Shown here: piece after piece, positions 1 through 4,814 of the stretch
Layout of the letters: every line of letters begins with the position of its first letter
Numbering within the stretch: the stretch's first letter is position 1
From: Thioalkalivibrio sp.
Lineage (GTDB): Bacteria; Pseudomonadota; Gammaproteobacteria; Ectothiorhodospirales; Ectothiorhodospiraceae
NCBI GenBank assembly: GCA_003553165.1
Contig: PUOZ01000261.1
Span: 1 to 6,081 of the forward strand
Reading direction: 5' to 3'
Length of the DNA stretch: 6,081 bases
The notes under the pieces: generated by a model
Database searches by the model: none
What the model saw: only the letters and a program-made list of their open reading frames with translations
Told to the model about the DNA's origin: nothing
Position numbers and translations under genes: made by a program

Positions 1-105
1 CGAGAGCACGATGTCGCTCAACGCCGTTCGCTCGAGCTTGCTGCGTATCCCATCGACGCCCTTCATGGCAGCGATGAAGACGTTGGTATCCAATAGGTAG
101 CGCAT
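1..105 (-). CDS. PIN-domain toxin (VapC-like), N-terminal part, cut by window edge
   Basis: The reverse strand from 105 encodes 35 residues opening MRYLLDTNVFIAAMKG, then runs off the left edge. A hydrophobic beta strand followed by LDTN is the N-terminal signature of PIN-domain ribonucleases; Asp6 would be the first of the conserved acidic residues that bind Mg2+. VapC-type toxins cut RNA (often tRNA or rRNA) and are held inactive by the antitoxin encoded upstream. The start ATG lies one base after the stop of the Phd-type antitoxin, so the two are co-transcribed and probably translationally coupled. The remaining acidic residues lie outside the window, so whether the toxin is intact cannot be judged. 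Confidence 0.88.
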   Translation of the reverse strand, partial: MRYLLDTNVFIAAMKGVDGIRSKLERTALSDIVLS

Positions 106-106
106 C

Positions 107-337
107 CTACAGAGGCGTCACGGGCTCTGGCGGCGCGTCTGCCGGCGCGATCAAGTCGATCTCGTCCTGGTCCTGCCAGAGCGGACGAAAGGCCTCGGCC
201 GCGGAGATTGGCGTGTCGGGCACCAGGCGGGCAATGACACGCCCACGACGCATGATGGCGACCGTCTCGCCCGCCTCCACAGCCGCCAGCAAACCAGAAA
301 ACCTGGCTTTGGCCTCAGTCACTTGCACACGGCGCAT
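107..337 (-). CDS. Phd/YefM-family antitoxin of a vapBC-like module
   Basis: This is a 76-residue protein. The N-terminus (VQVTEAKARFSGLLAAVEAGE, residues 4-24, with V4 to E24 being the strand and helix of the fold) followed by VAIMRRGRVIARLVP (26-40) is the Phd/YefM DNA-binding fold: strand, helix, then a basic strand pair. The acidic, proline-rich tail (residues 52-76, many D, E and P) is the usual toxin-wrapping segment. It should neutralise the PIN toxin encoded 1 bp downstream and repress its own promoter. A purine-rich GGGGA sits about 6 bases before the ATG. A 7-2-7 palindrome 16-31 bases upstream is a good operator candidate. The length is normal for the family. Confidence 0.88.
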   Translation of the reverse strand: MRRVQVTEAKARFSGLLAAVEAGETVAIMRRGRVIARLVPDTPISAAEAFRPLWQDQDEIDLIAPADAPPEPVTPL

Positions 338-352
338 TCGCGATTCCCCAAA

Positions 353-368
353 CTGACCACATGGTCAG
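353..368 (-). promoter_or_regulatory. Palindromic operator upstream of the Phd-type antitoxin
   Basis: CTGACCA-CA-TGGTCAG is a perfect inverted repeat of 7-bp arms. It lies 16-31 bp before the antitoxin start, where an autoregulatory Phd/YefM dimer would be expected to bind. A weak promoter-like pair on the minus strand (TTGTTC, 17 bp, TAATCT) ends just upstream of the palindrome, but the hexamers are poor. The operator role is inferred from position and symmetry only. Confidence 0.55.
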
Positions 369-477
369 ATTACAGCGAGCCTGCGCGAGGAACAAGCCGA
401 AGCCGTCGTGGCACGACTGTTAGGCTGCGGTCCTCCCGGAGATCGGTCAGCACGAGCACGGAGCGTGGTCGCAGGTG

Positions 478-501
478 GTGGGAGCGGCTTCCAGCCGCGA
501 T
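478..501. repeat. REP-like hairpin
   Basis: GTGGGAGCGGCT-TCC-AGCCGC is a perfect 6-bp stem (484-489 with 493-498) and a 3-base loop after a GTGGGA head. This matches the general form of repetitive extragenic palindromes of Pseudomonas, Xanthomonas and relatives, which are mobilised by RAYT transposases. Remnants of such transposases lie at 1029-1073 and 1867-1956. The rest of the gap between 338 and 675 shows no convincing gene. Confidence 0.55.
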
Positions 502-504
502 CTG

Positions 505-556
505 CCGCCGCGTCGCGGATGTTGCAATGGCTTGGCTTGGTCCGACCCGTGTCGCA
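505..556 (+). repeat. Interspersed repeat, copy 1 (short form, right end only)
   Basis: The segment ends GCAATGGCTTGGC then TTGGTCCGACCC (537-548) and GTGTCGC. The same ending occurs at 988-1000, 4013-4025 and 4971-4983 in the same orientation. This copy has only the right-hand end recognisable: the hairpin and T-rich centre seen in the other copies are not evident. Confidence 0.6.
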
Positions 557-566
557 GGCTGTCACT

Positions 567-596
567 TGCAGGAATTGAGAAAACTGTCCCCGTAAT
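567..596. repeat. GAATTGAG...ACTGTCCCCG repeat, copy 1
   Basis: GGAATTGAG, four variable bases, then ACTGTCCCCG, is repeated at 5294-5322. The reverse complement (CGGGGACAGT...CTCAATTC) resembles end sequences commonly seen flanking Y1/RAYT-type transposases in proteobacteria. I read it as a solo transposon end; this rests on recollection and on the two copies in the window. Confidence 0.45.
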
Positions 597-675
597 AGCG
601 GAATAGGGCGAGCTGTACGTAAAGCACCTGGAAAAGCACCATCACAGACCAGCGAGTACTGTTCCGGAGAGCGCC

Positions 676-705
676 ATGGACAATATCCTCACCGCTGCCG
701 AGTTG
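676..705 (+). pseudogene. Start of a second Phd-type antitoxin gene, broken after about 10 codons
   Basis: A ribosome-binding site GGAGA (666-670) stands 5 bases before an ATG that encodes MDNILTAAEL. This resembles the opening of Phd-type antitoxins of the ILTAAELKRRG kind. Homology stops at the next codons, where the motif TTGAAC-ATTATCCCCG begins (703-718), followed by what looks like an insertion-sequence end. The gene start was probably left behind after a mobile element landed at TTGAA inside codons 10-11. The piece is short, so the family assignment is tentative, but the good ribosome-binding site supports a former gene start. Confidence 0.45.
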
Positions 706-718
706 AACATTATCCCCG
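703..718. mobile_element. Relic of an IS605-like left end (TTGAAC-ATTATCCCCG)
   Basis: These 16 bases are identical to 1952-1967, directly outside tnpA of the complete IS605-like element, and similar to 4810-4825. The following CGCATTCC (721-728) also matches the element after a 2-base offset. Here the left-end sequence stops almost at once and IS21-like sequence follows. It may mark a former insertion into the antitoxin start at 676. Confidence 0.4.
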
Positions 719-752
719 TGCGCATTCCGGCGAAGGTGACCGCCGATTCCGC
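719..752. mobile_element. IS21-family-like terminal sequence remnant
   Basis: TGCGCATTCCGGCGAAGG followed by TGACCGCCGATTCCG has the TG start and the repeated ATTCCGGCGAA / GTGACCGCC / GATTCCG blocks that I associate with ends of IS21-family elements. No istA or istB coding sequence follows. It sits exactly between the broken antitoxin start and the GNAT fragment, as expected of a scar at a junction. The family name is from memory of end sequences. Confidence 0.35.
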
Positions 753-873
753 GCCGAACCCGCTCGGGGGCTTCCAGCGTGTCGATCTGCCCTACCGTCA
801 GACTGTAGTACCCGGCGACGAGATTCGGATCGCAGACAACAAAGGTTCTCGCCGAACCGCTGCCTCGGGCCTG
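751..873 (-). pseudogene. Fragment of a GNAT-family acetyltransferase toxin (TacT-like)
   Basis: The minus strand encodes, in one open frame, GSARTFVVCDPNLVAGYYSL followed by TVGQIDTLEAPERVRR. This matches the early central part of TacT/AtaT-type GNAT toxins, which acetylate aminoacyl-tRNA: the ARTFVV strand, a turn, GYYSL, then the EAP.RVRR segment that normally continues to NMPDPIPVM and the acetyl-CoA loop. Here the sequence breaks at the expected NMPDPIP and runs into the IS21-like end. Both the N-terminal 40-odd residues and the acetyl-CoA-binding C-terminal half are missing, so it cannot be active. No DUF1778 (RHH) partner is visible. Confidence 0.6.
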
Positions 874-889
874 GCGGGCGGGGAAGGGT

Positions 890-1012
890 CGGGCGGCCCC
901 GGGGGCGGTTCTGGGGCCAAAAACGGGCGTATGAGGCGAAAAAGCGCCCATTTTTGGAAGCTTTTTATCTTTTTTCAATGACTTGTCTTGGTCCGGCCCC
1001 TGTCGGGCCTGC
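890..1012 (+). repeat. Interspersed repeat, copy 2 (hairpin, T-tract, TTGGTCCGGCCCC end)
   Basis: This copy aligns with 3907-4029 at roughly three quarters identity over the right 85 bases. The order is: a GGCCCC...GGGGCC stem (896-918), AAACGGGCG, a second stem GGGCG (925-929) with CGCCC (945-949), ATTTTTGG, a T-rich stretch, CAATGACTTG and TTGGTCCGGCCCC (988-1000). The second stem followed by ATTTTT resembles an intrinsic terminator reading rightwards. Other copies keep the stem but change its loop, which supports a selected or mobile structure. Confidence 0.7.
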
Positions 1013-1028
1013 CTGTCCCCGTTTTTCG

Positions 1029-1073
1029 AGGCGTGGCGTCCAGAGAGGCGAGGGTGGAACGTGGCCGGGTCAT
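1029..1073 (-). pseudogene. N-terminal remnant of a RAYT-type (REP-associated) Y1 transposase
   Basis: From the ATG at 1073 the minus strand encodes MTRPRSTLASLDATP. This matches the start of one group of Y1 transposases in which the ATP is followed by YYHxVSRCVRRAFLC. Instead the frame continues into unrelated sequence and then into repeat copy 2. A strong ribosome-binding site AAGGAG (1080-1085) precedes the ATG by 6 bases, so the remnant keeps a working start. The HUH and tyrosine motifs are absent. Confidence 0.5.
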
Positions 1074-1189
1074 GCAGGACTCCTTCCGTGGAATCGATAC
1101 GACGGACAGGCTACCGGTCCTGCAGCAAAGCGCATGCCCAAGAGTTTTGGTGTCCGGCACCAGTGCGGGCTTGGGTCATGACTTTCCAC

Positions 1190-1486
1190 TCATCGATCGG
1201 GATGCAATTCCTGCTGGATGGCCTGACGGACCACCTTGGCCAGCGTAACCCCCTGCGCCGCATCACGCAGTGCCTGGTTGATCAGGGTTTGATAGTTGCC
1301 CCCGGTCATTTCCGCACGCGCCTTGAACACAGCCAACACATCGTTATCCAGCCGCATGGTGACGCGCGTCTTCCCGCCTTGCCGAGCTTGCAGGCGCGCC
1401 AGCGCAGGCACGGCACTTACCGGCTTGGCATTGTCAAAATCCATCTCGGCATAGCGATCATAAAGCGGATCAGAACTGTTGCTCAT
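1190..1486 (-). CDS. brnA: BrnA-type antitoxin
   Basis: This 98-residue protein has an acidic N-terminal part (DPLYDRYAEMDFDNAKP, about 5-22) that would contact the toxin, and a ribbon-helix-helix DNA-binding domain at about 39-75 (KTRVTMRLDNDVLAVFKA, then GGNYQTLINQALRDA). That order is typical of BrnA. I chose the ATG at 1486 because GGAG stands about 5 bases upstream and because the preceding residues of the longer frame are translated brnT sequence out of frame. The start overlaps the end of brnT by 17 bp, so the pair is an operon with coupled translation. BrnA binds BrnT and represses the shared promoter. Confidence 0.88.
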   Translation of the reverse strand: MSNSSDPLYDRYAEMDFDNAKPVSAVPALARLQARQGGKTRVTMRLDNDVLAVFKARAEMTGGNYQTLINQALRDAAQGVTLAKVVRQAIQQELHPDR

Positions 1487-1745
1487 AGCGTCTCCGTTGT
1501 ATCTGATTGGCCTTCCAAGCCGAAATGATGCGAATTCGCTCATCCCGCAGGGTCCAAACGGCCAACAAAACTCGCCCCTTGCTGCCCATCCCCAACGTTA
1601 CAAACCGGTGTTCGCCTTCGACATCCATGTCCTCTCGCGTCAGCGCATAAGGGTCGAGCAGAACCGCTTTAGCTTCCTCGAACGTCACGCCTTCGTGGTT
1701 GGTCGGGTTGAGCCTGGCCTTCTCGGGGTCCCATTCGATGACCAT
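1470..1745 (-). CDS. brnT: BrnT-type ribonuclease toxin
   Basis: This 91-residue protein has the BrnT hallmarks in order: IEWDPEKARLNPTNHEGVTFEEA (first half given as IEWDPEKA; then GVTFEEA near residue 20), a middle EGEHRFVTLG, a strand GRVLLAVWT, and the C-terminal IRIISAWKANQIQRRRYEQ. BrnT has a RelE-like fold and cuts RNA to stop growth; BrnA neutralises it. The full family length is present with no frame break, so the toxin is probably functional. I chose ATG 1745 because family homology starts there. No Shine-Dalgarno sequence precedes it, and the predicted promoter places transcription start at or beside the ATG. Confidence 0.88.
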   Translation of the reverse strand: MVIEWDPEKARLNPTNHEGVTFEEAKAVLLDPYALTREDMDVEGEHRFVTLGMGSKGRVLLAVWTLRDERIRIISAWKANQIQRRRYEQQF

Positions 1746-1780
1746 TTGACAATTGTATGCACATGCTGGTTCTGGATCAA
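1746..1780 (-). promoter_or_regulatory. Promoter of brnTA with overlapping palindrome; predicts leaderless mRNA
   Basis: On the minus strand TTGATC (1775-1780), a 17-bp spacer and TACAAT (1752-1757, five of six consensus bases) form a good sigma70 promoter. The distance puts +1 at about 1745, the first base of the brnT ATG. The palindrome ACAATTGT (1749-1756) overlaps the -10 and could be the BrnA binding site. The transcription start is inferred from spacing. Confidence 0.6.
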
Positions 1781-1866
1781 AGCGATACTTTCCTCTTCCA
1801 GCGGGACCCAAAGGGCGCTCTGGCCCGGCTGAGGAAGGCACTGGCGGCGCACAACGAAAGCTGGAG

Positions 1867-1956
1867 GGCAGGACCGGCACGCTGTGGGAGAGCCGGTACA
1901 AGTCGAGTCCGATCCAGTCAGGCCGCTATCTCCTGGCCTGTGTGCGCTGCATTGAA
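1867..1956 (+). pseudogene. C-terminal remnant of a RAYT-type Y1 transposase
   Basis: The plus strand encodes GRTGTLWESRYKSSPIQSGR then YLLACVRCIE. This is the conserved C-terminal block of REP-associated tyrosine transposases (RTGTLWEGRYKSSLV...YLLACxRYIELNPVRA), which includes the catalytic-tyrosine region. The expected LNPVRA is replaced at TTGAAC by the left end of the IS605-like element. The upstream half of the transposase, with its HUH motif, cannot be found in any frame between 1760 and 1866. It is on the opposite strand to the N-terminal remnant at 1029, so they are not halves of one simple gene. Confidence 0.72.
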
Positions 1957-2002
1957 CATTATCCCCGCGCATTCCCCCTGCTCGGGGTCAGCCAGGAGGG
2001 GG

Positions 2003-2431
2003 TCAAGCGGGGTGTTTTTTGAGGGGTTGCGTGCCTTGGGATTCCACATAGGCCCGGATGGTTTCCAGGGATGCATGGCCCACCGACCCCACGTAGTACG
2101 CCCGGTGCCAGAACATTGGCTTCCCGTAAAATGTCGCCAGATGCTCGGCAAAGCGATTGCGGGCGCGGCGCGCGCTGGCCGTTTTGAGATTGTTGATCAG
2201 CGTGGAAAGATTCAGTGCCGGATGGATCGCAATCAACAGATGCACATGGTCGGCCTCAGCGCCAAATTCCAGCAACTCACAGCGCCATGCCGCCAGGATC
2301 TCCGAAAACGCCGTCTTCAGGTAATCCCTGAGGGCTTCGTGCAGGCAGGGACGCCGATACTTGGTTACGAAAACAACGTGTAGCTTAACGTCATAAACGG
2401 CGTGCGAGCTAGACTTGGTAACATTGTCCAT
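2003..2431 (-). CDS. tnpA: IS200/IS605 family Y1 transposase TnpA
   Basis: This 142-residue protein has the family landmarks in order: the strand VVFVTKYRR (19-27), the HUH metal-binding motif at His62-Val-His64 (DHVHLLI), the basic region KTASARRARNRF (83-94), FWHRAYYVGSVG (107-118) and the helix with catalytic Tyr128 and Gln132 (IRAYVESQ). TnpA acts as a dimer, recognises hairpins at the ends and excises and inserts the element as single-stranded DNA. Nothing is missing, so it should be active. The stop is right beside the left-end stem-loop. A possible extended -10 (TGCTACACT, about 2458-2466, minus strand) lies inside the tnpB start region. Confidence 0.93.
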   Translation of the reverse strand: MDNVTKSSSHAVYDVKLHVVFVTKYRRPCLHEALRDYLKTAFSEILAAWRCELLEFGAEADHVHLLIAIHPALNLSTLINNLKTASARRARNRFAEHLATFYGKPMFWHRAYYVGSVGHASLETIRAYVESQGTQPLKKHPA

Positions 2432-2469
2432 AGTTGCGCCCTAATGGGTTTTCTGGTAGTGTAGCAGAC

Positions 2470-3873
2470 ATGAGCATGCACGGACAGCGCTTTCGCTGCT
2501 ACCCCAACCGCGGGCAGGAAAAGACCCTGCTGCGGTGGATCGGCTGCCAGCGATTCCTCTACAACGCCAAGGTCAGGGAAGACCGCTATTTCCGCACCTT
2601 CGCCCGCAAGGCGCTGTCGTTGGCCGGACAAAAGCCGCCGATTGATCAGCAATACAGCCACTTCATCGGCTCCGATACCGAATGGCTGCGGGAAGTCCCC
2701 TCGCAGGTATTGCGCAATGGCGCCGTGCGCTGGCGGCAAGCGTATGGTCGTTTCTTTCAAAAGCGCGCCCACCGCCCCACGATGCACGGGAAAGGTGGCG
2801 AACAAGGCGTCTGGTTGACGCGGGAGCTGTTTGCTTTCGAGGACGCTGGCGCGGGCGGTTATCAGCTTCGGATCGGGACGAAAAAACACCCGGTCGGCCC
2901 ATTGCGGTATGTCGCGGATCGGCCGCACGATCGGCCGGCATCCATCGTCATCAGCATCAACGCCGGTCAGTGGCATGTGTCATTTGCCACCGAGGAGGAT
3001 GTCGTCTATCCGCGCCCTGCGGAGATCCAGGCCGAGTTATCACAGTGGGATGCCGGCGCATTGCACGCGGCCACCCTCGGCGTGGATCGCGGTGTGGTGG
3101 TGCCCGCCTATGCCAGCAACGGGACGGTGTACGCCTTCGATCCGGTGCAACAGCGGCGCATGGCCCGCAAGGAACGCCAGCGCCAGCGCTGGCAGCGGCG
3201 CATGGCACGGCGTACCCAGGGCTCATCCGGCCGGCACCAAGCCCGCACGCGGGTGGCCCGGACCTACACCTACGCCAACAACGTGCGCAAGGACTTGGCC
3301 CATAAGGCCAGTCATGCCCTCGTCACCACACCCGGAATCCGGCTGGTGGCGATGGAAGACCTGAGGGTGTCGGCCATGACCCGTCGCCCGCAGGCAAAGA
3401 CCGATGACCAGGGCCGCCCTGCGGCCAATGGCGCCAGAGCCAAGGCAGGGCTCAACAAGGGCATCCTCGGCAGCGTCTGGGGCCGAATCAAAACCTATGC
3501 CCAGTACAAGGCACCGAAACACAACGTGCTGTTTCTCTTGGTGCCGCCGCACCATAGCTCGCAGGAATGTGCCGTTTGCGGTCACATTCATCCGGACAAC
3601 CGGCCCACGCAAAGCCGGTTTGTCTGTCAACGCTGCGGGCAGACCGATCATGCCGACCACAATGCCAGCCGGGTGATCGCCCGGCGCGGCGTGAGTGCGG
3701 TGCTCGGTCCGTGCAAAACCCATGCGCAACCGGTAGGGGCGGTGCGCCCCGAACCGCCGTCTGCAGACGGCTACGCTGGTGGAGATCATGGTAAGTCGCA
3801 GACGGGTCCACGCCCGCCCGCGCACGGATCATCGAAGCCGGAAACCATGCCTACAACCGCTTCAGCGGTTTAG
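2470..3873 (+). CDS. tnpB: TnpB RNA-guided nuclease (OrfB, IS605 family)
   Basis: This 467-residue protein starts with the TnpB N-terminal helical domain (QRFRCYPNRGQEKTLLRWIG, about 5-27). The RuvC-like nuclease has all three acidic residues: Asp206 (LGVDRG), Glu296 (VAMEDL) and Asp396 (ADHNAS). Between the last two is the zinc ribbon Cys367-x2-Cys370 and Cys386-x2-Cys389. It should be a catalytically intact omega-RNA-guided DNA nuclease that helps the transposon persist. I preferred ATG 2470 because the family homology begins there; the frame is open back to a TTG at 2434. The last 70 residues are low-complexity and overlap the hairpins of the presumed omega-RNA; the stop is in the right-end hairpin. 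Confidence 0.92.
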   Translation: MSMHGQRFRCYPNRGQEKTLLRWIGCQRFLYNAKVREDRYFRTFARKALSLAGQKPPIDQQYSHFIGSDTEWLREVPSQVLRNGAVRWRQAYGRFFQKRAHRPTMHGKGGEQGVWLTRELFAFEDAGAGGYQLRIGTKKHPVGPLRYVADRPHDRPASIVISINAGQWHVSFATEEDVVYPRPAEIQAELSQWDAGALHAATLGVDRGVVVPAYASNGTVYAFDPVQQRRMARKERQRQRWQRRMARRTQGSSGRHQARTRVARTYTYANNVRKDLAHKASHALVTTPGIRLVAMEDLRVSAMTRRPQAKTDDQGRPAANGARAKAGLNKGILGSVWGRIKTYAQYKAPKHNVLFLLVPPHHSSQECAVCGHIHPDNRPTQSRFVCQRCGQTDHADHNASRVIARRGVSAVLGPCKTHAQPVGAVRPEPPSADGYAGGDHGKSQTGPRPPAHGSSKPETMPTTASAV

Positions 3874-3886
3874 GGATGGTAGTTCA
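3736..3886 (+). ncRNA. Presumed omega-RNA scaffold region and right end of the IS605-like element
   Basis: Three perfect stems follow each other: GGGGCG-GTG-CGCCCC (3736-3750), the 16-base palindrome GCCGTCTGCAGACGGC (3756-3771) and AACCGC-TTCA-GCGGTT (3855-3870). The block ends in GGGATGGTAGTTCA. In characterised TnpB systems the omega-RNA comes from the tnpB 3' end and the transposon right end, and the guide is the sequence just outside. By that rule the guide begins at about 3887 (TTCTGCCCCAGCCC). The 5' limit is unknown. Confidence 0.55.
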
Positions 3887-3906
3887 TTCTGCCCCAGCCC
3901 TTGGAA

Positions 3907-4029
3907 GCGGCCAAGGCGCCTCTGCGGGGCGATTCTCGGGCCGAAACGGGCGAATAAGGTGAAGAATCGCCCCATTTTTGGGAGTCGTTCATCGATTTTT
4001 CAATGGCTTGGGTTGGTCCGACCCCTGTC
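3907..4029 (+). repeat. Interspersed repeat, copy 3
   Basis: This copy has GAAACGGGCGAATAAGG, the stem GGGCGA (3948-3953) with TCGCCC (3967-3972), ATTTTTGGGAG, a T-rich stretch, CAATGGCTTG and TTGGTCCGACCCC (4013-4025) then TGTCG. It aligns base for base with copy 2 over most of its right half. The stem is one base pair longer than in copy 2. It begins just beyond the transposon right end and finishes 30 bp past the parE stop. Confidence 0.7.
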
Positions 4030-4058
4030 GAAGCAAATAGCAGCGGGGAGATGCGCGC

Positions 4059-4349
4059 CTAGAAGTGCAGTCTGACGTCCATCCGATAGTGCAAGATGCG
4101 CACGATGAGGATATCGGTGCCGACCGCCTGGTAGAAGACGATGTGCGAACGGTGTTCGTAGCGACGCAGCCCGGCAGCGAGTTGTTCGGAGCGTCGCCCG
4201 AGCCCGGGATGATGGACAAGCTGCTCGAAGCAAGCTGCGAGTTCGTCACGGTAGCGCCGCGCCTGGTCAATCCCGAACCGCTCGATTGTGTATTCGGCGA
4301 TCGCCTCCAGATCCATCGCTGCGCGACTGGTGAAGCGATATTCAGCCAT
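4059..4349 (-). CDS. parE: ParE-type toxin (RelE/ParE superfamily)
   Basis: This 96-residue protein starts MAEYRFTSRAAMDLEAIAEY, a strand plus the helix typical of ParE. It continues with the second helix (DQARRYRDELAACFEQL), the HPGLGRRSEQL loop, LRRYEHRSHIVFYQ strands and the C-terminal ILHYRMDVRLHF, all typical. ParE toxins usually poison DNA gyrase and are blocked by ParD. I chose the ATG at 4349, which overlaps the parD stop by 8 bp (ATGGCTGA), rather than the longer open frame, because homology begins there. Family length is normal and no residue of the core appears lost. Confidence 0.9.
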   Translation of the reverse strand: MAEYRFTSRAAMDLEAIAEYTIERFGIDQARRYRDELAACFEQLVHHPGLGRRSEQLAAGLRRYEHRSHIVFYQAVGTDILIVRILHYRMDVRLHF

Positions 4350-4587
4350 TGGCTGTCCGATATCGCCTCTCCACTTCGCCCCAGATGTCATCAAGCGTCC
4401 GGCTGCTCGGACCACTGGCGAGACCTGCATCGATAGCGGCTTTCAGCGCGCTTGCCTTCTCCTGTTCCCGTCGAATCAGATCCCGGAAATACTCGCTGTC
4501 ATTCGTGTAGTCGCCGCTGGCGACTTGCGCCTTGACCCAGGCGTCCTGAGCATCGGTCAGCGTAATGGTCTTGCGTACAGTGCCCAT
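4342..4587 (-). CDS. parD: ParD-type antitoxin
   Basis: This 81-residue protein has a ribbon-helix-helix N-terminus (MGTVRKTITLTDAQDAWVKA, residues 1-20, with the DNA-contacting strand at 4-9), the GDYTNDSEYFRDLIR helix (about 25-39) and a charged helical tail with ASGPSSRTLDDIWGEV that would wrap ParE. This is the CopG/ParD arrangement. AGGAG lies 7 bases before the ATG. The gene overlaps parE by 8 bp, giving translational coupling with the antitoxin first. Two direct CATACGAT repeats upstream fit autorepression by ParD or ParDE. Confidence 0.9.
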   Translation of the reverse strand: MGTVRKTITLTDAQDAWVKAQVASGDYTNDSEYFRDLIRREQEKASALKAAIDAGLASGPSSRTLDDIWGEVERRYRTANG

Positions 4588-4607
4588 GATGATGCTCCTG
4601 CAACCGT

Positions 4608-4656
4608 CATACGATTGATGCAGATCAGCATACGATGGCGACACCATGACTGTCGA
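4608..4656 (-). promoter_or_regulatory. parDE promoter with two direct operator repeats
   Basis: CATACGAT occurs at 4608-4615 and again at 4629-4636, 21 bp apart (two helical turns), as suits a pair of ribbon-helix-helix dimers. On the minus strand TCGACA (4651-4656), an 18-bp spacer and TATGCT (4627-4632) form a plausible promoter, so one repeat overlaps the -10. The site is inferred from pattern and position. Confidence 0.55.
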
Positions 4657-4673
4657 GTCATGAACCTCATGGG

Positions 4674-4814
4674 CTCGGTGGCCAGATCACCGACGCTTGC
4701 CTGCTGGCCATCGCAGCGCGCAACAACGGTCGCCTCGTCACCTTCGACCAACGGGTCCGACACGACGCGGTGAAGGGTGCCGAGCAGCGGAACCTGCAGG
4801 TCATCTGCCTTTAA
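4674..4814 (+). pseudogene. C-terminal remnant of a PIN-domain (VapC-like) toxin
   Basis: The plus strand encodes GGQITDACLLAIAARNNGRL then VTFDQRVRHDAVKG and ends ...LQVICL at a TAA (4812-4814). ITDAxLLAIAxxxxGRLVTFD is the C-terminal part of VapC PIN domains, with the conserved Asp of TDA and the Asp of TFD. The N-terminal two thirds, with the other acidic residues, are missing; upstream sequence is the parDE promoter of the opposite strand. It is a dead fragment. The TAA lies inside TTTAAAC, where the IS605 left-end relic begins. Confidence 0.78.

Larger units (their letters stand above)
1952..3886. mobile_element. Complete IS200/IS605-type transposon (divergent tnpA and tnpB)
   Basis: tnpA (minus) and tnpB (plus) diverge from a 38-bp gap. 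The left end beyond the tnpA stop holds an imperfect stem-loop (CCCCCT at about 1974-1979 pairing with AGGGGG about 1996). The right end holds a perfect hairpin AACCGC-TTCA-GCGGTT (3855-3870) followed by GGGATGGTAGTTCA, the usual form of an IS605 right end. There are no terminal inverted repeats and no target duplication, as expected for single-strand peel-and-paste transposition. The left boundary is uncertain by several bases: the sequence shared with the relics begins at TTGAAC, which may be the target site itself. Confidence 0.8.

Noticed and set aside
562..978. A single 138-codon minus-strand gene
   Set aside because: Only the GNAT-like segment (751-873) resembles a protein. The rest reads through a repeat, an IS-like end and the antisense of an antitoxin start.
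1487..1543. Upstream ATG at 1543 as the brnA start
   Set aside because: The extra 19 residues lie wholly in brnT, and a good ribosome-binding site precedes the ATG at 1486.
1757..2383. Plus-strand frame of about 208 codons over tnpA
   Set aside because: Most of it is the antisense of tnpA. Its first 40 codons (LVLDQSDTFLFQRDPKGALA) looked protein-like, but I could not place them in a family and they overlap the brnTA promoter.
2434..2469. TTG at 2434 as the tnpB start
   Set aside because: The 12 extra residues show no family resemblance and the codon is 2 bp from the divergent tnpA start; ATG 2470 fits the homology. It is not excluded.
2365..2976. Long minus-strand frame opposite the tnpB start
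   Set aside because: It mirrors tnpB on the other strand and spans the tnpA start; no family resemblance, while tnpB has all its motifs.
2682..3364. Two long plus-strand frames inside tnpB
   Set aside because: They overlap tnpB in other phases and show the arginine- and alanine-rich composition of shadow frames.
3223..3825. Long minus-strand frame opposite the tnpB C-terminal half
   Set aside because: It is a GC-rich shadow of the RuvC and zinc-ribbon region; no recognisable domain or ribosome-binding site.
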